From assembly GCA_041396845.1 (NCBI GenBank), contig JAWKXU010000004.1:124001-188000 (forward strand): a DNA stretch of 64,000 nt, read 5' to 3'. Numbering within the stretch: the first letter of the stretch is position 1; each line of letters starts with the position of its first letter. The position numbers and the translations under genes were made by a program. This DNA comes from JAWKXU01 sp020446465 (GTDB lineage Bacteria; Pseudomonadota; Alphaproteobacteria; Sphingomonadales; Sphingomonadaceae). Of the stretch, positions 37,188-46,480 are shown piece after piece. Under the pieces are notes generated by a model, which was not told the origin of the DNA, did not search any database, and saw nothing but the letters and a program-made list of their open reading frames with translations.

Positions 37188-38398
37188 CAGAAGGAAACTG
37201 GCCCGTCCAGTTCCTCAACCGTCCATGGCAGGCCTTGCGCGTTCAGCATATCCATGAAGGGATCGGGGTCCATTTCTTCCATGTTGAACACCCCGTCACC
37301 CTTCCAGTTGCCCTGCACCACCATCGCACTGCCAATCATCGCAGGGACACCGGTTGTGTAGCTGACCGCCTGATTGCCGGTTTCCTCATAAGCGGCTTCA
37401 TGGCTGCAAATGTTCTTGATATAGAAGGTCTTCTCACCAGACCCGTCCAGCGCCTCACCGGTTGCGATCACGCCGATGTTGGTCTTGCCCGTTGTTGTTT
37501 CGCCTAGTGTTTCCGGCTTGGGCAAGACAGCGGCAAGGAACTGCAAGGGAATGATGTCCTTGCCTTGATACCTGATGGGTTCGATGCTGGTCATGCCGAC
37601 ATTCTGCAACACAGTAAGGTGGGTGATATAAGCGTCCCCGAATGTCATCCAGAACCGGGCGCGTTCAAGTTCCGGCACGAACTTAGCCAGACTTTCCAGT
37701 TCTTCGTGATACATGAGATAGGCGTTTTTCTCGCCCACGCCTTCAAAATCGAATGCGGTTTTCACCTGCATCGCGGGGGTTTCTAGCCACTTGCCGTTTT
37801 CCCAGTGACGAGCAGGCGCTGTCACTTCGCGGATGTTGATTTCCGGGTTGAAGTTGGTTGCAAAATGCTGGCCATGGTCGCCGCCGTTGCAATCCAGAAT
37901 ATCAAGCTGGCGAATGGTCTTCAGCTTGTGCTTTTTCAGCCACATCGTGAAGACACTGGTGACGCCGGGGTCAAAGCCACTGCCCAACAAGGCCATGATG
38001 CCAGCCTGCTTGAACCGGTCATGATAAGCCCATTGCCAGCTATATTCGAACCTGGCTTCGTCCTTGGGTTCATAATTCGCGGTATCGAGGTAATCGACAC
38101 CTGCTTCAAGGCAGGCATCCATGATCGGCAAATCCTGATAAGGCAGCGCCAGATTGACGACCAGTGACGGTTCGATCTGGCGGATGAGCCTGACCATCGC
38201 GGGCACTTCTTCGGCGTCAATTTCATAAGTCTGGATAGCAACGCCGGTGCGCGCTTTCACACTTGTGGCAATTGCATCGCACTTCGCCTTCGTCCTGCTG
38301 GCAAGGTGGATGTCACTGAAGATGCCGGCGTTCATCGCCATCTTGTGAATGCACACCGAACTGACACCGCCGGCACCGATAACAAGCACTTTGGACAT
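37187..38398 (-). CDS. Carboxynorspermidine/carboxyspermidine synthase (saccharopine dehydrogenase fold)
   Basis: 403 residues. An N-terminal NAD(P) site VLVIGAGGVSS and the saccharopine dehydrogenase-like core identify it as CASDH, which reduces the Schiff base of aspartate semialdehyde and putrescine (or diaminopropane). The start 38398 has GGAG nine bases upstream; the in-frame start five codons earlier is less likely. It leads the polyamine group on the minus strand, just downstream of trxB. Confidence 0.92.
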   Translation of the reverse strand: MSKVLVIGAGGVSSVCIHKMAMNAGIFSDIHLASRTKAKCDAIATSVKARTGVAIQTYEIDAEEVPAMVRLIRQIEPSLVVNLALPYQDLPIMDACLEAGVDYLDTANYEPKDEARFEYSWQWAYHDRFKQAGIMALLGSGFDPGVTSVFTMWLKKHKLKTIRQLDILDCNGGDHGQHFATNFNPEINIREVTAPARHWENGKWLETPAMQVKTAFDFEGVGEKNAYLMYHEELESLAKFVPELERARFWMTFGDAYITHLTVLQNVGMTSIEPIRYQGKDIIPLQFLAAVLPKPETLGETTTGKTNIGVIATGEALDGSGEKTFYIKNICSHEAAYEETGNQAVSYTTGVPAMIGSAMVVQGNWKGDGVFNMEEMDPDPFMDMLNAQGLPWTVEELDGPVSF

Positions 38399-38460
38399 AC
38401 GTTCTCCAGACATGATAACTGATCGACAGGCTGCGTAAGTTGCGAACTAGGCCACGCCGC

Positions 38461-39417
38461 CTAGGCTGCTTCAAATTCCAGCGTGGCAAGAAAACGCTCG
38501 GCATCAAGTGCTGCCATACAGCCTGTTCCCGCCGCAGTGACCGCCTGCCGGTAAGTATGATCCATCACGTCGCCACAGGCAAAGACGCCTGGCACCGCAG
38601 TTTTGGGGGTGCCCGGCTCCACCAGCAGATAACCGGACGAATCCATATCCAGTTTGCCTTTGAACAGATCTGTCGATGGTGCGTGGCCGATCGCCACAAA
38701 TGCGCCTTCGGTGACAAATTCGCTCTGCTCGCCAGTGACAGTGTCCGTCAGCGCCAGAGCAGTCAGCCCGCCCGTGGCTGCATCACCGACGAACCGGTCA
38801 ACTTTCTTGTTCCAGAGCACTGAAATCTTCGGGTTCGCAAGAAGGCGATCCTGCAGGATTTTCTCTGCACGCAATTCATCGCGGCGATGGATCAGGGTTA
38901 CGTCATCGCTATGGTTGGTAAGGTAGAGTGCTTCTTCTACAGCAGTATTGCCACCGCCAATCACCGCGACTTTCTTGCCACGATAGAAAAAGCCATCGCA
39001 TGTCGCGCAGGCGGACACGCCCTTGCCCGACAGTTCCTGTTCACCGGGAACGCCCAGCCATTTGGCTTGCGCGCCAGTTGCGATCACCAGCACGTCGCCG
39101 ACATATTCGTCACCCGAATCCCCAACGGCGCGAAACGGGGAGCCACCGGCAATGTCCACGTTCGTAATTGTATCCCACATCATGCGGGTGCCGACATGTT
39201 CAGCCTGGGCCTGCATTTCCTGCATCAGCCACGGACCTTGTATCACATCGCGGAAACCTGGATAGTTTTCGACATCAGTGGTTATCGTCAACTGGCCACC
39301 GGGCTGAAGGCCTTGCACGACGATCGGCTCCATCCCGGCGCGCGCGCCATAGATTGCTGCTGAAAGTCCCGCCGGACCCGAACCGATAATAAGCATCCGC
39401 GTTGTGTGAGTGGCCAT
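38461..39417 (-). CDS. trxB: Thioredoxin-disulfide reductase
   Basis: 318 residues. FAD motif IGSGPAGLSAA, redox pair Cys137-Cys140 in SACATCDGFF, NADPH motif GGGNTAVEEA and the final FAD-contact region FACGDVMD. It uses NADPH to reduce thioredoxin. ATG 39417 is preceded by GGAGGAATTG, an almost ideal ribosome site, so the preceding TTG is not used. Divergent from the alpha/beta hydrolase. Confidence 0.96.
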   Translation of the reverse strand: MATHTTRMLIIGSGPAGLSAAIYGARAGMEPIVVQGLQPGGQLTITTDVENYPGFRDVIQGPWLMQEMQAQAEHVGTRMMWDTITNVDIAGGSPFRAVGDSGDEYVGDVLVIATGAQAKWLGVPGEQELSGKGVSACATCDGFFYRGKKVAVIGGGNTAVEEALYLTNHSDDVTLIHRRDELRAEKILQDRLLANPKISVLWNKKVDRFVGDAATGGLTALALTDTVTGEQSEFVTEGAFVAIGHAPSTDLFKGKLDMDSSGYLLVEPGTPKTAVPGVFACGDVMDHTYRQAVTAAGTGCMAALDAERFLATLEFEAA

Positions 39418-39569
39418 CAATTCCTCCGCTTAGAGGGGCCAGATAGTGGCTGACCCTGCCGATTGCCAGAGCGCACATGCACTGGCTGGCCTCTTTCCCC
39501 CCGCTTTCACCGCGCTGCCTCGTCTATGGCACATTGACGGCCAGCCCCGATTTGCGCCATGCCCTTGGA

Positions 39570-40445
39570 ATGTTACCACAGAGTCCATCCTCCAACCGCT
39601 TCATGTCCCAGCGCTTGCGCCTGCATTACGTCGACTGGGGCAATCGCGATGCTCCACCGTTGATCCTGCAGCATGGGGGGCGCGATCATTGCCGCAGCTG
39701 GGACTGGGTTGCTCAGGAACTGTGCAAGGACTGGCATGTGATTTGCCCCGATTTGCGCGGCCACGGCGATAGCGAGTGGGTATCGGACGGGGACTATGAC
39801 CTGAACGCCTACACCTACGATTTTGCGCAACTGGTCGAATCGCTCGGTTACGATCAGGTTTCGATCATCGCGCATTCGCTGGGCGGGAATATAGCCGCGC
39901 GTTTCACCGGCCTTTACCCTGAAAGAGTAAAAAAGCTGGTCAATATCGAAGGACTGGGCTTTTCCACGCGCGACAAGGATGGCCCTGTCGTGCCGGACAA
40001 GTCATTTCCCGAAAAGATGCGCGAATGGATCGCCGATACCCGCAAGGCATCCGGGCGCACTCCCCGGCGTTATGCGAGTTTGCGCGAAGCCTATGACCGG
40101 ATGAAAACAGAAAACCATTATCTGACGGTTGAACAGGCCCGACACCTGACAATCCATGGTGTTTATCGCAACGAAGACGGCTCTTTCAGCTGGAAGTTCG
40201 ACCCCTACCTCAATGTCTGGACTCCTAACGCCGCAAGCGTGGAGGACATCATGGGGCTATGGAGCGCGATTACCTGCCCGGTGCTCCTTCTGTGGGGAAA
40301 GGACAGCTTTTTCTCCAGTCCCGGTGAGGATGGCCGACTGGAACGGTTTCAGAACGCCCGTCTGGTTGAGTTCGAAAACGCCGGGCACTGGCTACACCAC
40401 GACCAGTTTGACCGATTCATGGAAGAAGTCCGTAACTTCCTTTGA
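39570..40445 (+). CDS. Alpha/beta hydrolase
   Basis: 291 residues from ATG 39570. The oxyanion region HGGRDHCRSWD, nucleophile elbow AHSLGGNIA, acid in LLWGKDSFF and His in NAGHWLHHDQF give a complete catalytic triad. Substrate is not predictable; esterase or epoxide/carbon-bond hydrolase activities occur in this family. The start is uncertain: ATG 39477 gives a longer, unusual N-terminus and ATG 39603 a shorter one, and none has a clear ribosome site. It is monocistronic, convergent with the phosphatase gene. Confidence 0.85.
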   Translation: MLPQSPSSNRFMSQRLRLHYVDWGNRDAPPLILQHGGRDHCRSWDWVAQELCKDWHVICPDLRGHGDSEWVSDGDYDLNAYTYDFAQLVESLGYDQVSIIAHSLGGNIAARFTGLYPERVKKLVNIEGLGFSTRDKDGPVVPDKSFPEKMREWIADTRKASGRTPRRYASLREAYDRMKTENHYLTVEQARHLTIHGVYRNEDGSFSWKFDPYLNVWTPNAASVEDIMGLWSAITCPVLLLWGKDSFFSSPGEDGRLERFQNARLVEFENAGHWLHHDQFDRFMEEVRNFL

Positions 40446-40483
40446 GGTTCAATGACCGCGGGGCTTAAGCGACAGCCGCGCCT

Positions 40484-41263
40484 TCAGCTTTCGATCAACC
40501 GCGCCAGAATCGCTTCGCGCCTGGCGTCGTCGATCCCGACACGCTCTGCAAAAAAGGCATCGAACGATCCGCAGCGTTCCAGCAGGGAATCAAACGCGGC
40601 ATCGAGCCATTCGGGATAAACCCCGCTCATCACATAAAGCCCGGCTTCGCTCATCTTGCCCCAACGGCTCTGCATGAACTCACCGATTTCTTCCATGTGT
40701 TTACGCCGGTCGCTGGCTTCATTGGTCAGCAGATAATCGTGCATGATGTCATCTGGATGGACACCCGCCAGCTTGTGGAGGAGCGCGACAGAGATGCCGG
40801 TCCGGTCCTTGCCTGCAAAGCAGTGGATCAGACTGGGGCCTTCGGCCTTGCCCAGCACATCAAAATAGGTTTTCAACATGGTCGCAATGGATGAACGAAA
40901 CGGCAGGCCGCGATAATTCTCGCGCATTCTTTCGCGCATTTCGTCTTCGTTCATTGACGCAAGATCGCCCTGCAAGTGCGGCGGAAGAGATGCCGAGTCG
41001 CGATCATCAAAGAACACTTCACCAGCAAACCCCGGCGCTCTGCGGCAGGGGTAACTTGCACGCTCTGGCCCGCCGCGAAGATCGACGATGGCGGCAAACG
41101 GAATGGCGCCTATAGTGGCAAGGTCGCGGTCAGTCGCGTTGGTATGCTGTCCTGAACGGAAAAGCAGGCCTTTGCGCAACCTGCCGCCATTCGTGACGCC
41201 ATAACCACCGTAATCTCTGAAATTGTGAACGCCTTCAAGCGGTGTGATCCGTCCGTCTTCCAT
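40484..41263 (-). CDS. Tyrosine phosphatase-like protein
   Basis: 259 residues. The phosphatase loop HCFAGKDRTG (Cys148, Arg154) fits CX5R, and the N-terminal NFRDYGG plus LLFRSGQ segments are those of the bacterial Tyr/Ser phosphatase family 3 (LipA/MptpB-like), which can also act on phosphoinositides. The start at 41263 keeps NFRD near the N-terminus. It lies 78 bases downstream of otsA's stop side on the other end of the same strand, possibly with its own promoter. Confidence 0.85.
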   Translation of the reverse strand: MEDGRITPLEGVHNFRDYGGYGVTNGGRLRKGLLFRSGQHTNATDRDLATIGAIPFAAIVDLRGGPERASYPCRRAPGFAGEVFFDDRDSASLPPHLQGDLASMNEDEMRERMRENYRGLPFRSSIATMLKTYFDVLGKAEGPSLIHCFAGKDRTGISVALLHKLAGVHPDDIMHDYLLTNEASDRRKHMEEIGEFMQSRWGKMSEAGLYVMSGVYPEWLDAAFDSLLERCGSFDAFFAERVGIDDARREAILARLIES

Positions 41264-41341
41264 GGCGCCCCAATGCCAGTGGAGGCACCGTGCTGCAAGT
41301 GCGTTGCGCAAGTCTGCCTTTCCGCAGCCTCTTTCACGCCA

Positions 41342-42730
41342 TTACACAGGCTGAAAATCCGCGAGATCATGCGTAAATTGTTCTGTCCAGACTATGACAT
41401 TTTCTTCACGAACAGTGTGGTTCAACGCCTGCCATCGGCGTTTGCGCTCATCCAATGGCATTTCCATCGCCACGCGTATGGCATGGGCGACATCATCAGG
41501 ACTGAACGGATTGACCAGAAGCGCTTCGGTCAATTGCTGGGCGGCACCGGCAAAGCGTGACAAGACAAGCACACCCGGATCGTCAGGGTCTTGTGCTGCA
41601 ACGTATTCCTTGGCGACAAGATTCATCCCGTCACGCAGCGGTGTGACAAGGCCGATTTTCGATGCACGATAGAAGCCGAAAAGTTCGGCCGCCGAATAGC
41701 CCTTGTTGACATAGCGGATTGGCACGAGGTCCACCTCTGAACGCGCGCCGTTGATCTGGCCCGTTTTCTGTTCCAGCAGAGTGCGGATCTTCTGGTAATT
41801 TTCAATATCTTCACGGCTAGGTGGCGCAATCTGGATATAGACAAGACGCTTCACCAGATCGGGGTGGGTATCGAAAAAACGGCCGATACTGTCCATCCGT
41901 TCGGGCAAGCCCTTGGAATAGTCCAGCCTGTCCACCCCGATCATCGCTGTGCGGTGCCGGGTGGATGAGGTGAGCCGTTCCTGGGCCTGGCGCGCATCTT
42001 CAGTTTCGCCCTGCGCCATGAAATGATCGTAATCGATGCCAATCGGATAAGCGCGGGCCGTTACCGTCCGCCCGTCGATGACAATGCGGCCAGTGTCATC
42101 GTCAACCTCTGCCCCCAGTTCCTTGCGGCAATAATGAAGAAAACTTTCCAGCCATTCGTCCGTCTGGAACCCGATCAAGTCATAATCCAGCATCGTGCGG
42201 ACCAGCCGTTCATGAAAGGGCAGCGAAACGAATAATCTGGTTGGAGGCCACGGGATATGGAGGAAAAAGCCGATCCGGTTCCTGATGCCGCGTCGCCGCA
42301 AATCGCCAGCCATCGGAATCAGGTGATAGTCATGCACCCAGACGAGATCGTCTTCTTCTATCAACGGGGCGATGCTGGCGGCAAAACGCTCATTCACGCG
42401 CTCATAACCCTTGCCGAACTCGCGTTCGAACTCGGTCAGATCAATGCGGTAATGGAACAGCGGCCACAGGGTCGAATTGGCATAGCCGTTGTAGTATTCT
42501 TCGATGTCCTGCGAAGGCAAATCGACGGTGGCCGTCGTCACGCCATCGGCGCGACGTATTGAAATGTCGCCCGTAAACTCTGTACATTCTGCGCCCGACC
42601 AGCCGAACCAGATTCCAGAGTATTTACGCAATGCCGCATGCAGGGCGCCAGCCAGCCCGCCTTGCGCGCCTGCTGCGCCCCGCGCCTTTGGCACCGCCAC
42701 CCGGTTTGATATGACAACAAGCCTGCTCAA
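41342..42730 (-). CDS. otsA: Alpha,alpha-trehalose-phosphate synthase
   Basis: 462 residues, GT20 family. The N-terminal RLVVISNRVAVP, the GGLAGAL loop, WVHDYHLIP and the VDRLDYSKGLPER nucleotide-phosphate site are all present. It joins UDP-glucose and glucose-6-phosphate into trehalose-6-phosphate. The start is a TTG that overlaps the GH15 stop as TTGA; there is no ATG at this point, and a longer frame would run into the GH15 gene. Last gene of otsB-GH15-otsA. Confidence 0.94.
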   Translation of the reverse strand: MSRLVVISNRVAVPKARGAAGAQGGLAGALHAALRKYSGIWFGWSGAECTEFTGDISIRRADGVTTATVDLPSQDIEEYYNGYANSTLWPLFHYRIDLTEFEREFGKGYERVNERFAASIAPLIEEDDLVWVHDYHLIPMAGDLRRRGIRNRIGFFLHIPWPPTRLFVSLPFHERLVRTMLDYDLIGFQTDEWLESFLHYCRKELGAEVDDDTGRIVIDGRTVTARAYPIGIDYDHFMAQGETEDARQAQERLTSSTRHRTAMIGVDRLDYSKGLPERMDSIGRFFDTHPDLVKRLVYIQIAPPSREDIENYQKIRTLLEQKTGQINGARSEVDLVPIRYVNKGYSAAELFGFYRASKIGLVTPLRDGMNLVAKEYVAAQDPDDPGVLVLSRFAGAAQQLTEALLVNPFSPDDVAHAIRVAMEMPLDERKRRWQALNHTVREENVIVWTEQFTHDLADFQPV

Positions 42731-44532
42731 CGAATTGTGTCCCAGCTCTTTGACAATAACCCTGCACAGTTGATGACGCCGACCAGCGAATATGTCTGGG
42801 GGAAATTGCCCCATAGTTCCCCGGTATCGAAATCGAGGTCTTCCGACAGCAAACCCGATGGGGTGCGATGGGAAAGCATGGCCTTGAACAGCCCTCGCGC
42901 TTCGGCATCGCGCCCGGCAATATGCAACGCCTCTATCAACCAGAAAGTGCAGATGTTGAATGCAGTCTCCGGTGTACCAAAATCATCCTCGTTCGCATAG
43001 CGCAGCATGTGTTCACCGCGCCGCAGGGCTTTTTCGATAGCCTCGAATGTGGACTGGAAACGCGGATCGTCGGGTTTCAGGAATCGCAAATCCACCAGTT
43101 GCAACAGACTGGCATCGAGATAGCCGTTTTCAAAAGTGGCGCCGAAATAACCGCCCCCTTCCCCGTCATCGACCCAGGCTTCTTTTTCGATCTTTTCGCG
43201 AATGGCAGTCGCTCGTCTGCGCCAGAAATCGCAGCGTTCAAACTTGTCCAGCCGGGCCGCGACATTGGCCAGCCTGTCGCACGCTGCCCAGCTCATGACG
43301 GCAGAATAGGTGTGCACGTCGCGCCGCGTGCGAAACTCCCAAAGGCCTGCATCGGGCTGGTCGTGCATTTTCCAGGCCATTTCGCCCACTTCTTCAAGGC
43401 TGGCGAAATCGCCTTCGTCCGCCTGCCGCAAGAAACGCTGGTCAAAGAATGCCTGAACCGTCGGCATCACGATCTGCCCGTAGCAATCGTGCTGAACCTG
43501 ATGATAGGCAGCGTTGCCCACCCGCACCGGCCCCATCCCGCGATAGCCGGCAAGGTGTTCGGCAAATCCCTCTTCCAGTTCGGCCACGCCCATCACGGAA
43601 TAGAGCGGCTGAATTTGCCCCCCGCGCGCGGCATCCACGATATTGCGAAGATAGGCGAGATACTTTTCCAGTACGTCGAGCGCACCCAGCCGGTTCAACG
43701 CCTGCACGGTGTAATAGGAATCGCGAATCCAGCAGTATCGATAATCCCAGTTGCGTTCACTGCCCGGCGCTTCGGGGATAGACGTGGTGAGCGCCGCCAC
43801 AATCGCGCCCGTTTCTTCATGCTGACACAGTTTGAGCGTGATGGCGCAACGGATAACCGCATCCTGCCATTCAAGCGGAGTCGCCAGCCCGCGCGACCAA
43901 AGCTGCCAGTAACGCCGTGTTTCATTTTCCATGCGCCGCACTTCGGACCGGACATTGCCCGAAAACGGCTCATCCGGGCCAAGGAAAAAGTGCTGGTCGC
44001 GCTCCACGCGATAGCTGCGCTCTTCAAGGATATAACCGACCGGCGCATCTGTGCTGAGCCTTATCGGCTGTCCACCGATCAGGTAACGGATGTGATTGGT
44101 GCCGTTCGTCCGTTCCGCCAGTTGCGCACCATAATCGCGCATTGGCGTCAGCTTCACTTTGAGCCGCGGCGTTCCGGCAACGGGCCTGACCACGCGCACA
44201 TAGGCGACAGGGCGATACATCCGGCCTGTCCGTTCAAAGCGCGGGCAGAAATCGGTAATCTCGACTGCGCTGCCATCCTCTGCCTCCAGCCGGGTGATGA
44301 GGATAGCCGTGTTGCGGTCATAGTGTTGACTGGATCGGACCTGGCCTTCGATCTCGAAACGCCAGACGCCATCGTCCTGCTTCTCACCATTCAGCAGGGC
44401 GCAGAATACAGGATCACCATCAACCCGCGGGACACACCCCCATACCAGCCCCGCCTCCTCGTCGATCAGCCCGCTGACCTGGCAATTGCCAATGGGCCAC
44501 AGGGACAAGGTGCTTTGCCGGGGTTGTGTCAT
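42727..44532 (-). CDS. Glycoside hydrolase family 15 (glucoamylase/trehalase-like)
   Basis: 601 residues. An N-terminal beta-sandwich (about 1-210) precedes the (alpha/alpha)6 barrel with NWDYRYCWIRDSYY and the catalytic Glu in GLWEFRTRRD. There is no signal peptide, so the substrate is intracellular. GH15 includes both glucoamylases and the mycobacterial-type acid trehalase. Its position between otsB and otsA, overlapping both by four bases (ATGA with otsB, TTGA with otsA), favours trehalase, but glycogen-type glucans cannot be excluded. Confidence 0.9.
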   Translation of the reverse strand: MTQPRQSTLSLWPIGNCQVSGLIDEEAGLVWGCVPRVDGDPVFCALLNGEKQDDGVWRFEIEGQVRSSQHYDRNTAILITRLEAEDGSAVEITDFCPRFERTGRMYRPVAYVRVVRPVAGTPRLKVKLTPMRDYGAQLAERTNGTNHIRYLIGGQPIRLSTDAPVGYILEERSYRVERDQHFFLGPDEPFSGNVRSEVRRMENETRRYWQLWSRGLATPLEWQDAVIRCAITLKLCQHEETGAIVAALTTSIPEAPGSERNWDYRYCWIRDSYYTVQALNRLGALDVLEKYLAYLRNIVDAARGGQIQPLYSVMGVAELEEGFAEHLAGYRGMGPVRVGNAAYHQVQHDCYGQIVMPTVQAFFDQRFLRQADEGDFASLEEVGEMAWKMHDQPDAGLWEFRTRRDVHTYSAVMSWAACDRLANVAARLDKFERCDFWRRRATAIREKIEKEAWVDDGEGGGYFGATFENGYLDASLLQLVDLRFLKPDDPRFQSTFEAIEKALRRGEHMLRYANEDDFGTPETAFNICTFWLIEALHIAGRDAEARGLFKAMLSHRTPSGLLSEDLDFDTGELWGNFPQTYSLVGVINCAGLLSKSWDTIR

Positions 44533-45275
44533 ATTTGCAGCCACCTCAAAACGCTGGAAGGGTCATTGATGCGATAACGTGCCGATGTTTCGTGACGGTT
44601 GCCGACGATAACGCCAAAGCCGCCAAGGTCACTGGCAGCGCGAAAACCGTCTTCGTCGGTAACATCGTCGCCCACAAACACCGGAATGGCCCCTGCGAAG
44701 GGGGCTGCACTCATGAATTGCTGCACGGCATTGGCCTTGCTCGCTTCAGGCCGGACCAGTTCCACCACGCATTTGCCTGATTTCGCCTGCAACCCATGAC
44801 GTTCGGCAATCGTTTGGGCAGCCTCTGTTACGTCTGCCTCCAGCGCCGGAGCCGCTCTGAAATGCAGCGCTGCACCGTGGCTCTTGCGTTCCAGAAACAG
44901 CCCCGGATAGCTCGCCGCCAGAACGCCAAGCTCCCGCTCAATAGCAGGATCAATGGCCCGCGGCGGCGCGCCGATGCGTGCGCCATCGGCAGAGAGACAA
45001 TCGCTGCCGTGAGAGCCTGCCCGTGCAATGCCCAGGGGGCCAAGGTGTTCATCTAGGTCTGCCAGCGATCTCCCACTGACAAGGGCCATGCGCCCATCCA
45101 GCCGCTTCGACAATGTCAGCAACCGCATCGCCAGCCGGTCCGGCACGGCGATACTTTCCGGCGTCGGTGCAATGTCGACCAGCGTTCCATCGAAATCCAG
45201 AAACAGTGCAAGCGATGCGCCCTGCGCCAGTGCATCGGGCGGCGGTGGAGTCGTCAGGGTGCGAAACTGATCCAT
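44529..45275 (-). CDS. otsB: Trehalose-phosphatase
   Basis: 248 residues, HAD superfamily. Motif I LDFDGTLVDIAPTP supplies the nucleophile Asp; motif IV GDDVTDEDGF binds magnesium. It removes phosphate from trehalose-6-phosphate. First gene of the trehalose operon, 199 bases from a divergent gene. Trehalose genes are often under the general stress sigma factor EcfG in this class, but I found no convincing GGAAC...CGTT promoter here. Confidence 0.93.
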   Translation of the reverse strand: MDQFRTLTTPPPPDALAQGASLALFLDFDGTLVDIAPTPESIAVPDRLAMRLLTLSKRLDGRMALVSGRSLADLDEHLGPLGIARAGSHGSDCLSADGARIGAPPRAIDPAIERELGVLAASYPGLFLERKSHGAALHFRAAPALEADVTEAAQTIAERHGLQAKSGKCVVELVRPEASKANAVQQFMSAAPFAGAIPVFVGDDVTDEDGFRAASDLGGFGVIVGNRHETSARYRINDPSSVLRWLQI

Positions 45276-45474
45276 CGTTGCCTGATTTTAAGCACAGGAA
45301 CCCCACCATTCCAACCGGCAGTGCACAAAAAATGCTGCACAAGCGAACATTGCTGATTTCGACAGGCCAAAAAGGGCAATGCTTTACCGCCACCTTGGCA
45401 AGTGTCAGTGAGCCATCTATCGTCCCGCCAAGCCAGTAATTCTGCAATAAAATTACAAGCAAGGAAAGCAACAA

Positions 45475-46398
45475 ATGCCTGATATGACTGGTCCTTTGGG
45501 ACCGTTCCCGCCGGAAAATGCCTATCGTCACAAACTCACGCAGGAAGGTCGCGAATCCCTCGCGCACATTCTGCTGATGCCGGAACACAACATCGCAGGC
45601 TATATCTATCCAACCGTGCTCGGCACAGGCATCGCGAAATCAACCGCCTGCTTCTACACCCCGGATTCCACCGACCAGATTGTCGAAACAGTTGAAAGCG
45701 CCGTCAGCGACGAAATGGGTTTTGAAGACTGGCGGCACGGCCCGGTTCACATGCAGGTTGTTGAACCATACAAACAGGTCGACCTTGCCTGGAACGGCGA
45801 CCGCATAAAGTTCAAGGGCATATTCAAGGCAACGCACCCGGCATACGGGTTCAGCAGTCACCCGCTGGGCAACCCGCCTTATTTCGGTGATGACCGCACC
45901 GAACAGCACGGCCGCATCGTCGCTGATCTGGAGCTGGACGGAAAGACCTACCACCATGAAGGCTTTCTCGTCCGCGATCACAGTTGGGGACCGCGCGTCT
46001 GGGGTCTCAACCAGCATTACAAATGGGTCCACGCGACAACCGGCGACAGTTCAATGCACTTCTTTGAAATGCAGGCTTTTGGTCGGACGGAAGTGCGCGG
46101 TTTCCTTTTCAGGGATGGTGAAATGCGGCACATCGCAAACCTCGATTATGATTTCGAATACGATGACGACATGTTGCAGAAGACCTTCAACGTCATAGTC
46201 ACGGATACAGGTGGGCGCAAATCGCAGATCAACTACACTGTGTTCCGAATGCTGAAATCAGATTACGACAACACGCTTATTCACACTGGCTGCTCCACAC
46301 TCGAATTTGATGGAGCGCCCGGCGTCGGCGTCTGCGAATTTGCATGGCACAAGGACTACTTCGATTACGCCAAACAGTATTGCGCGCGGTTCGGGTAA
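45475..46398 (+). CDS. CrtC/AttH-like lipocalin-fold protein, function unknown
   Basis: 307 residues without signal peptide. The segment VRDHSWGPRVW, followed by aromatic-rich strands (HYKWVHATTG), resembles the two-lobed AttH/CrtC (hydroxyneurosporene synthase-like) fold, now split in databases into DUF7064/7065-type families common in sphingomonads. The biochemical role is not known; relatives often sit with steroid, terpenoid or fatty-acid breakdown genes, as here. AAGGA lies upstream of the ATG. It leads a four-gene plus-strand group. Confidence 0.7.
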   Translation: MPDMTGPLGPFPPENAYRHKLTQEGRESLAHILLMPEHNIAGYIYPTVLGTGIAKSTACFYTPDSTDQIVETVESAVSDEMGFEDWRHGPVHMQVVEPYKQVDLAWNGDRIKFKGIFKATHPAYGFSSHPLGNPPYFGDDRTEQHGRIVADLELDGKTYHHEGFLVRDHSWGPRVWGLNQHYKWVHATTGDSSMHFFEMQAFGRTEVRGFLFRDGEMRHIANLDYDFEYDDDMLQKTFNVIVTDTGGRKSQINYTVFRMLKSDYDNTLIHTGCSTLEFDGAPGVGVCEFAWHKDYFDYAKQYCARFG

Positions 46399-46480
46399 GC
46401 TCTCTGCTCTTGTTTGGGGGGGGCGGCTCGTCAGGAAAAAGGCGCAGTTGCTCCCTCGAAAAATGTGAAAGGTGTTCGCG

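Noticed and set aside
42868..44577. 569-codon open frame opposite the GH15 gene
   Set aside because: Antisense to a gene with clear catalytic motifs; no ribosome site or recognisable domain.
45276..45474. General stress (EcfG) promoter for the trehalose operon
   Set aside because: A GGAAC occurs only on the plus strand, without a CGTT at the right distance; no minus-strand match before otsB.
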